From DATKWD01 sp035529695 (GTDB taxonomy: Bacteria > Actinomycetota > Acidimicrobiia > Acidimicrobiales > Salinilacustritrichaceae), in contig DATKWD010000098.1 in assembly GCA_035529695.1 (NCBI GenBank), positions 10,300-74,299 of the forward strand: a DNA stretch of 64,000 bases, in the 5' to 3' direction. How positions within the stretch are numbered: the stretch's first letter is position 1; each line of letters opens with the position of its first letter. Positions 18,916 to 30,756 of the stretch are shown piece by piece. Position numbers and translations under genes: made by a program. The notes under the pieces are model-generated. The model was given only the letters and a program-made list of their open reading frames with translations. It ran no database searches and had not been told where the DNA came from.

Positions 18916-19940
18916 GCACGCCCACCGCAGTCCTGCTGTTGGGGTTCGGCGGACCCGAAGGCCCCGACGAGGTCGTCCCCTTCCTCGAGAACGTCACACG
19001 CGGACGAGATGTCCCGCCGGAACGGCTCGCCGTCGTCGCCGAGCAGTACGCGCTGTTCGGCGGTGTCAGCCCCATCAATGGTCAGAACCGGGCGCTCCGC
19101 GACGCGCTCGACGCAGAACTCCGCCGCCGCGATCGAGGCGTGCCCGTCTACTGGGGAAATCGGAACTGGGCCCCCTACGTCGCCGACACGATGGCCGAGA
19201 TCGCCGCCGAGGGACACACCTCGATCGTGGCGCTCGCGACCTCGGCCTACAGCTCGTATTCGAGCTGCCGTCAATACCAGGACGACCTACGGGGTGCGGT
19301 GGACCGGGTGGGCGACGCCGCGCCCGAGTGGGTGAAGGTCCGCCCCTTCTGGAACCACCCAGGCTTCATCCTGGCCATGGTCGAGCGGGTGCACTCGGCC
19401 CTCGAAGCGGTGTCTCCGGCCCAGCTCGACAAGACCCGGCTGGTCTTCACCGCGCACTCGATCCCGTTGTCCATGGCGACCACGTCCGACTACGAGACCC
19501 AGCTCCGCGACGCAGCGCAGCTCATCAGTGAGCGGCTGGCCGTCGACCTCGATCACGACGTCGTCTTCCAGTCGCGGTCGGGCCCTCCGCAGGTGCCGTG
19601 GCTCGAGCCCGACATCGTCGACCATCTCGGCTCGCTGTCAGCGCAGCAGGTCGACTCGGTCGTGGTCGTCCCGATCGGGTTCATCTCCGACCACATGGAG
19701 GTCGTCTACGACCTCGACACCCTGGCGGCCGACGCAGCGGCCGAGCTCGGGATGTCGCTGATGCGGGCCGCGACTGTCGGCACCCATCCCCTCTTCGTCC
19801 GTGGGCTGGTCGACCTGATCGACGAGCACCTCGCCGATGGCGTCCCGAAGGCGCTCGGTGACCTCGGCCCGCGACGGTCGCCCTGCGCCGCCGACTGCTG
19901 CCCACCGCCCACGCGGCCGGCGACGCGCGCTCAGTCGTAG
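18912..19940 (+). CDS. hemH: Ferrochelatase (probably coproporphyrin ferrochelatase)
   Basis: This enzyme inserts Fe2+ into a porphyrin; in actinobacteria the substrate is coproporphyrin III. The protein (about 342 residues) has the beta1 motif VLLLGFGGPEG, the catalytic His in FTAHSIPLSM, QSRSGPPQVPWLEPD, and the catalytic Glu in GFISDHMEVVYDLD. Three Cys at the C-terminus (CAADCC) and one in SSCRQY match the positions of [2Fe-2S] ligands known in actinobacterial enzymes. No ATG, GTG or TTG sits at the expected start. A CTG at 18912 overlaps the upstream stop (CTGA), and a GTG at 18840 would give a 24-residue extension. The 3' end overlaps the opposing HAD gene by ten bases. Confidence 0.93.
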   Translation: MSTPTAVLLLGFGGPEGPDEVVPFLENVTRGRDVPPERLAVVAEQYALFGGVSPINGQNRALRDALDAELRRRDRGVPVYWGNRNWAPYVADTMAEIAAEGHTSIVALATSAYSSYSSCRQYQDDLRGAVDRVGDAAPEWVKVRPFWNHPGFILAMVERVHSALEAVSPAQLDKTRLVFTAHSIPLSMATTSDYETQLRDAAQLISERLAVDLDHDVVFQSRSGPPQVPWLEPDIVDHLGSLSAQQVDSVVVVPIGFISDHMEVVYDLDTLAADAAAELGMSLMRAATVGTHPLFVRGLVDLIDEHLADGVPKALGDLGPRRSPCAADCCPPPTRPATRAQS

Positions 19941-20418
19941 TAGCCCGAGTGGATGTAGACGCAGGGCACACCCTCGGCGCGGAACATCATCACGTTGCGT
20001 GGATCATCCTCGTACGAGAGCTCCGGATCGAAGCCCCACGCCCTCAGATCGGCGAGGGTTCGGCGCTTGAAGTTTCGTGATGCGTCGTAGTCGCCGTAAT
20101 CGCGCATGATCAGCACGTCCCAGGGAATGTCGACCCGGTCGAGCCACTCGAGCGTCTGCCGTTGGACCCAGATCGGACGAGCGGTGAGCAGCACGATCTG
20201 CAGGTCGGGTCGGAGGACACCGAATGTCGCCGCCACGTCCTCGATCAGGTCGTCGTCGCCACACGCCTGGAAGAACCCGTCCCAGTGGCGATTGGGCCAT
20301 TCGATCATCCACTGGCGCTTGGACGCATCGGCAAGCACGCCGTCGACGTCGAAGATCACCGCCGGACCGCCGTCGATCGGGGCCGCGCGCCAGTGCCAGT
20401 TCTCGGGGGTGAGCCGAC

Positions 20419-20422
<4 letters not shown>
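19931..20422 (-). CDS. HAD-family phosphatase, polynucleotide-kinase-3'-phosphatase-like
   Basis: This protein of about 163 residues has HAD motif I (VIFDVDGVLAD), motif II (VLLTARP), a basic motif III region (FKRRTL) and a final acidic motif (YEDDPRN). The layout resembles small phosphatases such as the phosphatase half of phage polynucleotide kinase. The start is uncertain: the frame has no ATG/GTG/TTG near the N-terminus, and the best site is a CTG at 20422 overlapping the acs stop (CTGA). It is translationally coupled to acs and overlaps the end of hemH. The substrate is unknown. Confidence 0.8.
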
Positions 20423-22380
<1,958 letters not shown>

Positions 22381-22441
22381 GCGGAATTCTCCCCGAGTCG
22401 ATCAGTGTCGAATGGCGACATTAGCGGCGAGGTAGGGGACG

Positions 22442-22547
22442 AACTTCGTGCAGCCGAACGAGCCAGGCCCGAACCTCGCGCAGCCCATCGACCCATCTCA
22501 CTCGGCTGCACGAGGATGGGCGCTGCGTCGATCGGGTGCACGAAGTT
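22442..22547 (-). promoter_or_regulatory. Leader with three mutually complementary arms before acs
   Basis: Reading toward acs, the arms are AACTTCGTGCA (22547–22537), TCGTGCAGCCGA (22513–22502) and TCGGCTGCACGAAGTT (22457–22442). The last arm is perfectly complementary to the first over 11 bases and to the second over 12 bases, so two exclusive pairings exist. It lies between the methyltransferase stop and the acs start. It may be a terminator, a conditional leader or a palindromic repeat. The complementarity is direct observation; the role is inference. Confidence 0.5.
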
Positions 22548-22562
22548 GATGGGTCGCCCCGC

Positions 22563-23606
22563 TCACTCGGTCTTCCACTCGAGGACCGAGAACCCGCCGA
22601 GACCGGTCGGGTCGATGAGGGCGTCGGCTTCGTTGATCCTGCTTCGGGCCTTCAGCGCCGCGAGATCGCCCACGCCGGCCCGCTCTGACCAGATGCGGCG
22701 ACCTTCGTCGACGAGATCGTCGATGCCCAGTTCAGCCAGCCACTCGGCCTGCGTCGTCTGCCGGTCGGGCGGCGGGAGCTGGTCGACCGGCACATCGGTG
22801 GTGATGTCCTGCTCGCCGATCGCGGTGAGCGGATCGCTCCCCCGCTCGTGGCCCCGGTAGGTGCGCAGCCAGCCGCCCATCGTGCGGTCGGCGAGCTCGG
22901 GCGTGGTGGCGCCGTAGTCGAGGACGACGACACGGCCACGTTCGAGGGCCGACCGGGCACGCTCGAGCCAGGAACCTGCGGCATCGACCAGCGGGACTCG
23001 CGTCCCCGCCTCGACGTCCGGCAGCAGGGCCTCGCAGCGCTCGCGGGAACGTTGGTCGAGGGTCGTGGGAACCATGACGACGTGCTCGTCGACCAGATCA
23101 ACACAGCACTCGTGCCACGCACTGTCGGCGAACTCGACCACACGCACCGGGAGGTTGTCGAGCAGTTCGTTGGCAAACACCACACCGGTGATCGGCTCGT
23201 CGAACAGGTCGGCCCGGGTCTCGACCCGATCGGGGTGCAACGCACGCTGGGCGGCCGACACCTCGACACAGACCATCTGCAACGAGTCGAGGCAATCGGG
23301 TTCGGCGGCCAGCACGGTGCGCGCCAGGGTGCCCGGTCCGGCACCGACGTCCACGAAGGTGAAGTCGCCGGGCTCACCGAGGTCGTGCCAGACGCGATCG
23401 AGGTAGCGGCCCACGAGCGCACCGAACAGCGGACCCGTCTCGGGGTTGGTGATGAAATCACCCGCCCGTCCACCTGCCCGACCGGCGGTCGCGTAGAACC
23501 CGACGTCGGGGTCGTACAGCGCGATGTCCATGAACACGTCGAACCCGATCGGCCCACTGGCAAGCCGCGCCCGAACAACCTGCTCGGCCGGAGTCATCTC
23601 CCCCAC
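22563..23606 (-). CDS. MidA/NDUFAF7-family SAM-dependent methyltransferase
   Basis: This 347-residue protein has the family N-terminus (GPIGFDVFMDIALYDPDVGFY), the SAM loop FVDVGAGPGTLAR at about residues 84–96, FANELLDNLPVRVVE, and VLDYG. The mitochondrial homologue NDUFAF7 methylates an arginine of the NuoD homologue NDUFS2 early in complex I assembly. Lying directly downstream of nuoN1, it may do the same for one or both NuoD proteins here; that is inference. GTG 23606 and ATG 23597 are both possible starts. Confidence 0.85.
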   Translation of the reverse strand: MGEMTPAEQVVRARLASGPIGFDVFMDIALYDPDVGFYATAGRAGGRAGDFITNPETGPLFGALVGRYLDRVWHDLGEPGDFTFVDVGAGPGTLARTVLAAEPDCLDSLQMVCVEVSAAQRALHPDRVETRADLFDEPITGVVFANELLDNLPVRVVEFADSAWHECCVDLVDEHVVMVPTTLDQRSRERCEALLPDVEAGTRVPLVDAAGSWLERARSALERGRVVVLDYGATTPELADRTMGGWLRTYRGHERGSDPLTAIGEQDITTDVPVDQLPPPDRQTTQAEWLAELGIDDLVDEGRRIWSERAGVGDLAALKARSRINEADALIDPTGLGGFSVLEWKTE

Positions 23607-23725
23607 GATCGACGACCCCTCAGCATCTCCGTCGCGGAATCGACTGCCCGTCGTCGAAAACGCGACACAGATGCGTCGTTGTGGGGTGAGTTTGGTGCGT
23701 CACCGGTGTCGGTGCGGCTGACGGG

Positions 23726-25237
23726 TCAGTTGCCGGTGGCGAGGCTGGTGAGTTCGGCGAGGTTGCCGAAGCGGGTGGCGAGGTTGCTCACCCCGAACGC
23801 GAGGGTCAGCGCAGCGGTGATCGCGACGGCTGCGACGAGGCTCGGGGGGATGCGAATCGGCGACTCGTTGCCGTCGGGGGTGGGGTTCATCCACATCTCG
23901 CGGGCGAGGTTGGCGTAATAGAAGAGCGCGATCACCGAGTTGACGGCGAGGAACACGGCGAGCACGTAGGCGGCCGGGGTGTTGGCCGAGACGACCGCCC
24001 GGAACACCTCGAACTTGGCGAGCCAGCCCCCGAGCGGGGGGATGCCGGCGAGGCTGAACAGGAACATCGTCATCGCGACGGTGAGGCCCGGCGCGTACTG
24101 GAACAGGCCACCGAAGCTGGAGATCTCGCCCGAACCGGTCTTGCGGGCCACGGCCAGCACGACCGCGAAGGCGCCGAGATTCATGGCGGCATAGATGATG
24201 AGATACGTCACGATCGCCTCGACTGCGCCAGTCGGGTTGTCACCTGCGACAGCGAGCGGCGCGAGCATGAACCCGGCCTGAGCGATGCCCGAGTAGGCGA
24301 GCATTCGGACGATGTTCGTCTGACGAAGGGCGATCAGGTTGCCGACCGTCATGGTCGCCACGGCGAGCACCCACATGAACGGCTGGAACACCTCGGCACG
24401 GGCCTGGAACGCAACGACGATCAGCATCATCAGGGCCACGAACCCGGCCGACTTGGACAGCACGGCGAGAAATGCGGTGACCGGAGTCGGCGAGCCCTCG
24501 TAGGTGTCGGGGGCCCACGTGTGGAAGGGCACAGCCGAGACCTTGAAGGCGAAGCCGATCAGCACGAACAGGATGCCGAGCGTGAGGATCGCCGGTTCGC
24601 CCTCGACTCGGCTCAGGAACTCACCGATGTCGACCAGGATGGTCGAGCCGGTCACCCCATAGATGAGCGACATGCCGTAGAGCATCACGGCCGAGGCGAA
24701 CACGCCCATGAGGTAGTACTTGGCGCCCGCCTCGTTGCTCTTGAGGTCTTCCTTGCGCCAACCGGCAAGCATGTAGGCGGGGATCGAGAGCAGTTCGAGG
24801 GCGACGAAGATGGTGATCAGGTCGCGGGCCGACGCCATCACGATCATGCCGAGGATCGAACACAGGACGAGGAAGTAGTACTCGCCCTCGGCATAGTCGC
24901 CCTCGGCGATGTAGTTGGTCGAGAGCAGCACCACGATGTACCCCGAAGCCAGGAACAGCGCCTTGAGAACGAGCGAGAAGTCGTCGACGACGTAGGCGCC
25001 CCCGAACATGATGCGGTCGGCACCCTCGTTGGCCAGGGTGAGCACCGGAATCAGCGCCGCCAGCAGTCCGATCCCGGCCAGGGCGGGCAGAGACGCGCTG
25101 CCCTTGCGGCCCGGCGGCTTCAGCAGGTCGGCGAGAAGGACGACCACGATCGTGCCCACGAGGACGAACTCGGGCGAGAACGCGTGGAAGTCGATGTCGG
25201 GTCTGACGAACTCGCCGACTTGGGCCAGGAGGAACAT
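23726..25237 (-). CDS. nuoN: NADH-quinone oxidoreductase subunit N, nuo1 copy
   Basis: This 503-residue antiporter-like subunit of the complex I membrane arm has about 14 membrane helices. It shows the family pattern with charged residues inside helices and the LLSIPAYMLAGWRKEDLKSNEAG and FHTWAPDTYEGSPTPVTAF segments. ATG 25237 lies three bases past the nuoM1 stop, with GGAGG-like sequence inside nuoM. It is the last gene of the nuo1 operon. Confidence 0.96.
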   Translation of the reverse strand: MFLLAQVGEFVRPDIDFHAFSPEFVLVGTIVVVLLADLLKPPGRKGSASLPALAGIGLLAALIPVLTLANEGADRIMFGGAYVVDDFSLVLKALFLASGYIVVLLSTNYIAEGDYAEGEYYFLVLCSILGMIVMASARDLITIFVALELLSIPAYMLAGWRKEDLKSNEAGAKYYLMGVFASAVMLYGMSLIYGVTGSTILVDIGEFLSRVEGEPAILTLGILFVLIGFAFKVSAVPFHTWAPDTYEGSPTPVTAFLAVLSKSAGFVALMMLIVVAFQARAEVFQPFMWVLAVATMTVGNLIALRQTNIVRMLAYSGIAQAGFMLAPLAVAGDNPTGAVEAIVTYLIIYAAMNLGAFAVVLAVARKTGSGEISSFGGLFQYAPGLTVAMTMFLFSLAGIPPLGGWLAKFEVFRAVVSANTPAAYVLAVFLAVNSVIALFYYANLAREMWMNPTPDGNESPIRIPPSLVAAVAITAALTLAFGVSNLATRFGNLAELTSLATGN

Positions 25238-25240
25238 GGA

Positions 25241-26779
25241 CTACCCGCCCAACCCTGCGGCCAGCACCGCATCGGCGGCGAAACGGACTCCTTCGTCGGT
25301 GATGCTGAAGATGATGTTCGGGAAGATGCCGAGGATCACGATGAGCACCACCAGCGGCGTCCACGCGAGCCACTCGGTCGGGTGCATGTCGTCGATGTCT
25401 TCGTCGGCGAACTCGTCGCTCGGGGTCCCGAACGCGGTGCGCTGGTAGAGCCACAGCAGGTAACCGGCTGCCAACACCGTGCCGAGCGCGGCGACCACCA
25501 TGTAGATGCGGAATGTCGTCACGGGCAGACCCGGAGCAGGGTTGTACGCCGCGAGGATGGCGGGGAACTCGCCCCAGAAGCCGGCGAGGCCCGGAAGGCC
25601 GAGGCTGGCCATGGTGCACAGGCCGAGAATCCATCCCATGCGGGGAGACTGGAGCAGGAGCCCACCGAGTCGCTTGATCTCGAGAGTGTGGAACCGTTCC
25701 TTCACCGATCCGGCGATGAAGAACAACATGCCGGTGATCAGACCGTGGGCCACCATGCCGAAGACAGCGGCGTTGAGTCCGAATTCGGTGAGCGTGGCGA
25801 TGCCGAGCATCGTGAAGCCCATGTGGGCCACCGACGAGAAGGCGATCAGCCGCTTCATGTCGGTCTGGGCCAGACACCCGAGCGCTCCGTAGATGATGCC
25901 GATCACCGCCAGGAGCCCGATCCAAGGGGCCCACTCGATGGCGGCTTCGGGAAGGATGGGGATGGCGACCCTGATGAAGCCATAGGTCCCGAGCTTCAGG
26001 AGGACCGCGGCCAGGATGACCGAGCCCTGTGTCGGCGCCTGGGTGTGGGCGTCGGGAAGCCAGGTGTGGAACGGGAACATCGGCACCTTGATGCCGAAGC
26101 CCATGAACATGCCGCCGAAGATCAGCACCTGCGTGGAGAGCGCGATGTCACGAGCCGCGACGCCGTCGGCGAGGCCGATCATCGAGAACGTCTCGCCGCC
26201 GGCCACGAAGAACAGCGCAAGGAAGCTGACGATCATCAGCGCCGAGCCGAACAGGGTGTAGAGGAAGAACTTGATCGAGGCGTACTGTCGCTCGGGCCCG
26301 CCCCACACGCCGATCATGAAGTACATCGGCAGCAGGACGAGCTCGAAGAAGACGAAGAACAGAATGAGGTCCTGGGCGACGAAGCTGCCGAGCATGCCCG
26401 TCTGGAGCACCAGGATCAGGATCAGGAAGGCCTTGGGGTTGTGCGGCTCGGGGAAGTGGTTCCAGCTGTAGATGATCACCAGCGGGGTGATGAGCAGCGT
26501 CAGGGCGATGAGCGGCAGCGAGAGCCCGTCGATCCCGATGATGTAGTTCGACTTGATGACCGGGATCCACTTCTCGTCGGTGAAGAACTGGAGGGTGCCC
26601 GAGTTGTCGTAGTCGAACTGGGTGAAGAGATAGACGCCGAAGCCACCCGACAGGATCGTCGTGCCGAGTGCAACGATCTTGTGCAGCGACTCCTCCGCTT
26701 TGGGGATCAACATCATGATGAGCGCGCCGACCAGCGGCACGAACACCATGGCACTGAGGTTCAGGGTGTAATCGGTCAC
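25241..26779 (-). CDS. nuoM: NADH-quinone oxidoreductase subunit M, nuo1 copy
   Basis: This proton-translocating antiporter-like subunit of 512 residues has typical SPRMGW and FHTWLPDAHTQAPTQGSV segments and about 14 membrane helices. The start chosen is GTG 26779: it has AGGAG at a nine-base spacing and overlaps the stop of a small upstream frame (GTGA). A TTG at 26788 would add three residues but has poor spacing. Confidence 0.96.
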   Translation of the reverse strand: MTDYTLNLSAMVFVPLVGALIMMLIPKAEESLHKIVALGTTILSGGFGVYLFTQFDYDNSGTLQFFTDEKWIPVIKSNYIIGIDGLSLPLIALTLLITPLVIIYSWNHFPEPHNPKAFLILILVLQTGMLGSFVAQDLILFFVFFELVLLPMYFMIGVWGGPERQYASIKFFLYTLFGSALMIVSFLALFFVAGGETFSMIGLADGVAARDIALSTQVLIFGGMFMGFGIKVPMFPFHTWLPDAHTQAPTQGSVILAAVLLKLGTYGFIRVAIPILPEAAIEWAPWIGLLAVIGIIYGALGCLAQTDMKRLIAFSSVAHMGFTMLGIATLTEFGLNAAVFGMVAHGLITGMLFFIAGSVKERFHTLEIKRLGGLLLQSPRMGWILGLCTMASLGLPGLAGFWGEFPAILAAYNPAPGLPVTTFRIYMVVAALGTVLAAGYLLWLYQRTAFGTPSDEFADEDIDDMHPTEWLAWTPLVVLIVILGIFPNIIFSITDEGVRFAADAVLAAGLGG

Positions 26780-26871
26780 TTGGAGCAACTCCTAGTGGTG
26801 AAAGGCCGACGAGGCACGACGAGGCCGACCAGTTGCGGCCCGAGCGGCCGGGGAGCGGAGGATTCGGTCAT
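26776..26871 (-). CDS. Spacer open frame between nuoL1 and nuoM1 (31 codons)
   Basis: ATG 26871 is preceded by AGAGA and the frame ends in TGA overlapping the nuoM1 GTG (GTGA). Most of it is translated from repeat A3 (pattern SAPRPLGPQLVG). The sequence at its start (ATGACCGA) nearly duplicates the nuoM1 start (GTGACCGA). It is more likely a translational bridge than a functional peptide. Confidence 0.35.
   Translation of the reverse strand: MTESSAPRPLGPQLVGLVVPRRPFTTRSCSK
26804..26856 (-). repeat. Dispersed repeat family A, copy A3
   Basis: Read on the minus strand it runs GCTCCCCGGCCGCTCGGGCC, then GCAACTGGTCGGCC, then TCGTCGTGCCTCGTCGGCC. It fills the spacer between nuoL1 and nuoM1 in the same orientation as the genes. 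Confidence 0.8.
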
Positions 26872-26894
26872 TCTCTCGTGATTCTCTCTCTGCC

Positions 26895-29162
<2,268 letters not shown>

Positions 29163-29169
29163 GTCTCCC

Positions 29170-29496
29170 TCAGCCCTTCATGAGGTCGACGTCGTCGAGG
29201 TCGACACTCTTGCGGTTGCGATGGATGAGCAGGACGATGGCGAGACCGACGCCGACCTCGGCTGCGGCGACGGCGATGACGAACAGGGCGAACACGGTGC
29301 CCGAGATCGGTGACCCTCCGGGCTGACCCGACCAGAACGCGCCGAATGCGACGAAGTTGATGTTGACCGCGTTGAGGATCAGCTCGACGGACATGAGGAC
29401 GATCACCGCGTTGCGCTTGGCGAGCACGCCGTACACGCCGATGCAGAACAGGATCGCCCCGAGGAAGAGGAACTGGTTGAGGTACAACGCGTCCAT
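29170..29496 (-). CDS. nuoK: NADH-quinone oxidoreductase subunit K, nuo1 copy
   Basis: This 108-residue subunit has three membrane helices, including the conserved intramembrane Glu in MSVELILNAVNINFVAFG and a second in VGVGLAIVLLIHRNRKS, both part of the proton path. ATG 29496 has a strong AGGAGG upstream. The start overlaps the stop of a 17-codon spacer frame (TGATG). Confidence 0.96.
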   Translation of the reverse strand: MDALYLNQFLFLGAILFCIGVYGVLAKRNAVIVLMSVELILNAVNINFVAFGAFWSGQPGGSPISGTVFALFVIAVAAAEVGVGLAIVLLIHRNRKSVDLDDVDLMKG

Positions 29497-29549
29497 CAGG
29501 GCCCCACCTCCTCAGGACTGGATGCTTCGAGACCACGCAAAGAACTCAC
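29496..29549 (-). CDS. Spacer open frame between nuoJ1 and nuoK1 (17 codons)
   Basis: GTG 29549 begins two bases after the nuoJ1 TAG, and the frame stops in TGA overlapping the nuoK1 ATG. It contains the nuoK1 Shine-Dalgarno. It carries no repeat-family sequence. It may only be a coupling device. Confidence 0.25.
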   Translation of the reverse strand: MSSLRGLEASSPEEVGP

Positions 29550-29551
29550 GA

Positions 29552-30073
29552 CTAGTCCCTCCTCGCGATCACGATGGCCCCGATGAGGGCGGAGAGCAGG
29601 AGGACCGAGATGACCTCGAACGGAACGAGGTACTGACCGAAGATCGAATCGGAGACTGCGGCGGTGTTGTTGACCCCACCGATCCGGGTGTCCTCGGGAA
29701 GCGGCGTCGATTCGAATGCATCCCACAGCGAGTAGCCCATGACGGCGAACAGCATCACCGAGGTGACCGCACCCACGAACCAGTAGTCGTTGGTCAGATC
29801 GACGTCGCGTCCGATCTTGGCTCGGGTCAGCATCGTCCCGAACAGGATCAGCACGACCACGGCACCGATGTAGACCAGCACCTGGGTGGCAGCGACGAAC
29901 TCGGCGGCCAGCAGGATGAACTGGGCACCGACGCCGGCGAGCACCATCACGAGGAAGATCGCAGCGTGCACGACGTTCTTGGTGGTGACGACTCGGAACG
30001 CGGCGAACACCATGATCGCCGCGATGACGTAGAAGAAGATGTTCTGCGCGACCGCAGCACCCAGCACCGTCAT
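29552..30073 (-). CDS. nuoJ: NADH-quinone oxidoreductase subunit J, nuo1 copy
   Basis: This 173-residue subunit has five membrane helices. The characteristic VVTTKNVVHAAIFL and FVAATQVLVYIGAVVVLILF (pi-bulge helix 3 region) segments are present. ATG 30073 begins MTVLGAAVAQNIFFYV and overlaps the stop of the 63-codon spacer frame (ATGA), which confirms the start despite an open frame extending upstream. Confidence 0.95.
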   Translation of the reverse strand: MTVLGAAVAQNIFFYVIAAIMVFAAFRVVTTKNVVHAAIFLVMVLAGVGAQFILLAAEFVAATQVLVYIGAVVVLILFGTMLTRAKIGRDVDLTNDYWFVGAVTSVMLFAVMGYSLWDAFESTPLPEDTRIGGVNNTAAVSDSIFGQYLVPFEVISVLLLSALIGAIVIARRD

Positions 30074-30261
30074 CGGCTCGCACCGCCAGCGGTATGCATT
30101 CGGCGGGGGGTTCGGGGGGCAGAGGCTCCGCCGGCGCCCCCTGACGTCTGCGACTCGACGAAGTCGTGAGCAGACAGAAGACGGCCGGCCGTCAGGCCGT
30201 CGGCGAGAACTCGGCTGAACGGAGTGAGGCGCAGCCGAACGAGTGAAGTCGAGACACTCAT
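30070..30261 (-). CDS. Spacer open frame between nuoI1 and nuoJ1 (63 codons), repeat B1
   Basis: The ATG at 30261 overlaps the nuoI1 stop (CGATGA), and the TGA at 30070 overlaps the nuoJ1 start (CGATGA). The same seven bases CCGATGA occur at both ends. The middle of the predicted peptide (SRVLADGLTA…SAHDFVESQT) matches the 74-codon frame between nuoD1 and nuoH1, because both carry repeat B. No membrane helix or known domain is visible. Whether it is a real small protein is open. Confidence 0.4.
   Translation of the reverse strand: MSVSTSLVRLRLTPFSRVLADGLTAGRLLSAHDFVESQTSGGAGGASAPRTPRRMHTAGGASR
30146..30228 (-). repeat. Dispersed repeat family B, copy B1
   Basis: The hairpin GTCTGCGACTCGACGAAGTC…GCAGAC (30146–30175) has a 6-bp outer stem and a 5-bp inner stem, and is followed by a conserved stretch containing GAGAACTCGGCTGAACGGAG. 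It matches copy B2 at 31912–31993 with most positions identical. It lies between nuoI1 and nuoJ1. Confidence 0.8.
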
Positions 30262-30755
30262 CGGGGCACCTTCTTGACCTTCTGCTCCGAGCCGGCTTCG
30301 TAGGGCTCGAAGTCGGGGACCGTTTCCATCCACTCGCCGAGACGGTCCTTGTCGTGAAGCAGGTCGGCGATGCGCAGCTCGGAGTACTCGAATTCGGGGC
30401 TCCAGAACAACGCGTCGAACGGGCACACCTCGACGCAGATGCCGCAGTACATGCAGAGGCTGTAGTCGATGTCGAACCGGTCGAGCGCCGAGACCGTCCG
30501 CTCCTTGCCACCGGGGCGACGGGGCGGGGCCTTGTGCTTGTGGCCCTCGATGTAGATGCACCAGTCAGGGCAGCTGCGCGCACACAGCATGCAGACCGTG
30601 CAGTTCTCTTCCTTGAGGGCGATGACGCCACGAGCGCGGGGAGGAGGGGCTTCCTTCTCACGCGGATACTGCACCGTCACGTTGGGACGGAAGAGCTCGC
30701 GGAGGGTGACCGTCGGGCCCTTGACGAGGCCACCGATGGCTTGGGTCAGCTTCAT
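30258..30755 (-). CDS. nuoI: NADH-quinone oxidoreductase subunit I, nuo1 copy
   Basis: This 165-residue ferredoxin-like subunit carries two [4Fe-4S] clusters (N6a, N6b) that pass electrons to NuoB. The motifs are CTVCMLCARSCPDWC and CMYCGICVEVCPFDAL. ATG 30755 lies one base after the nuoH1 stop. The stop is embedded in CGATGA with the next spacer frame. Confidence 0.96.
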   Translation of the reverse strand: MKLTQAIGGLVKGPTVTLRELFRPNVTVQYPREKEAPPPRARGVIALKEENCTVCMLCARSCPDWCIYIEGHKHKAPPRRPGGKERTVSALDRFDIDYSLCMYCGICVEVCPFDALFWSPEFEYSELRIADLLHDKDRLGEWMETVPDFEPYEAGSEQKVKKVPR

Positions 30756-30756
30756 G

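Noticed and set aside
23666..23675. CACAGATGCG shared with the inverted repeat at 39152–39211
   Set aside because: A single 10-base match in 64 kb is close to chance and lacks the paired arm.
24521..26881. A 786-codon plus-strand open frame
   Set aside because: It lies entirely antisense to nuoN1 and nuoM1, its translation is His/Asp/Glu/Gln-rich without any hydrophobic core, and long antisense frames are expected at this GC content.
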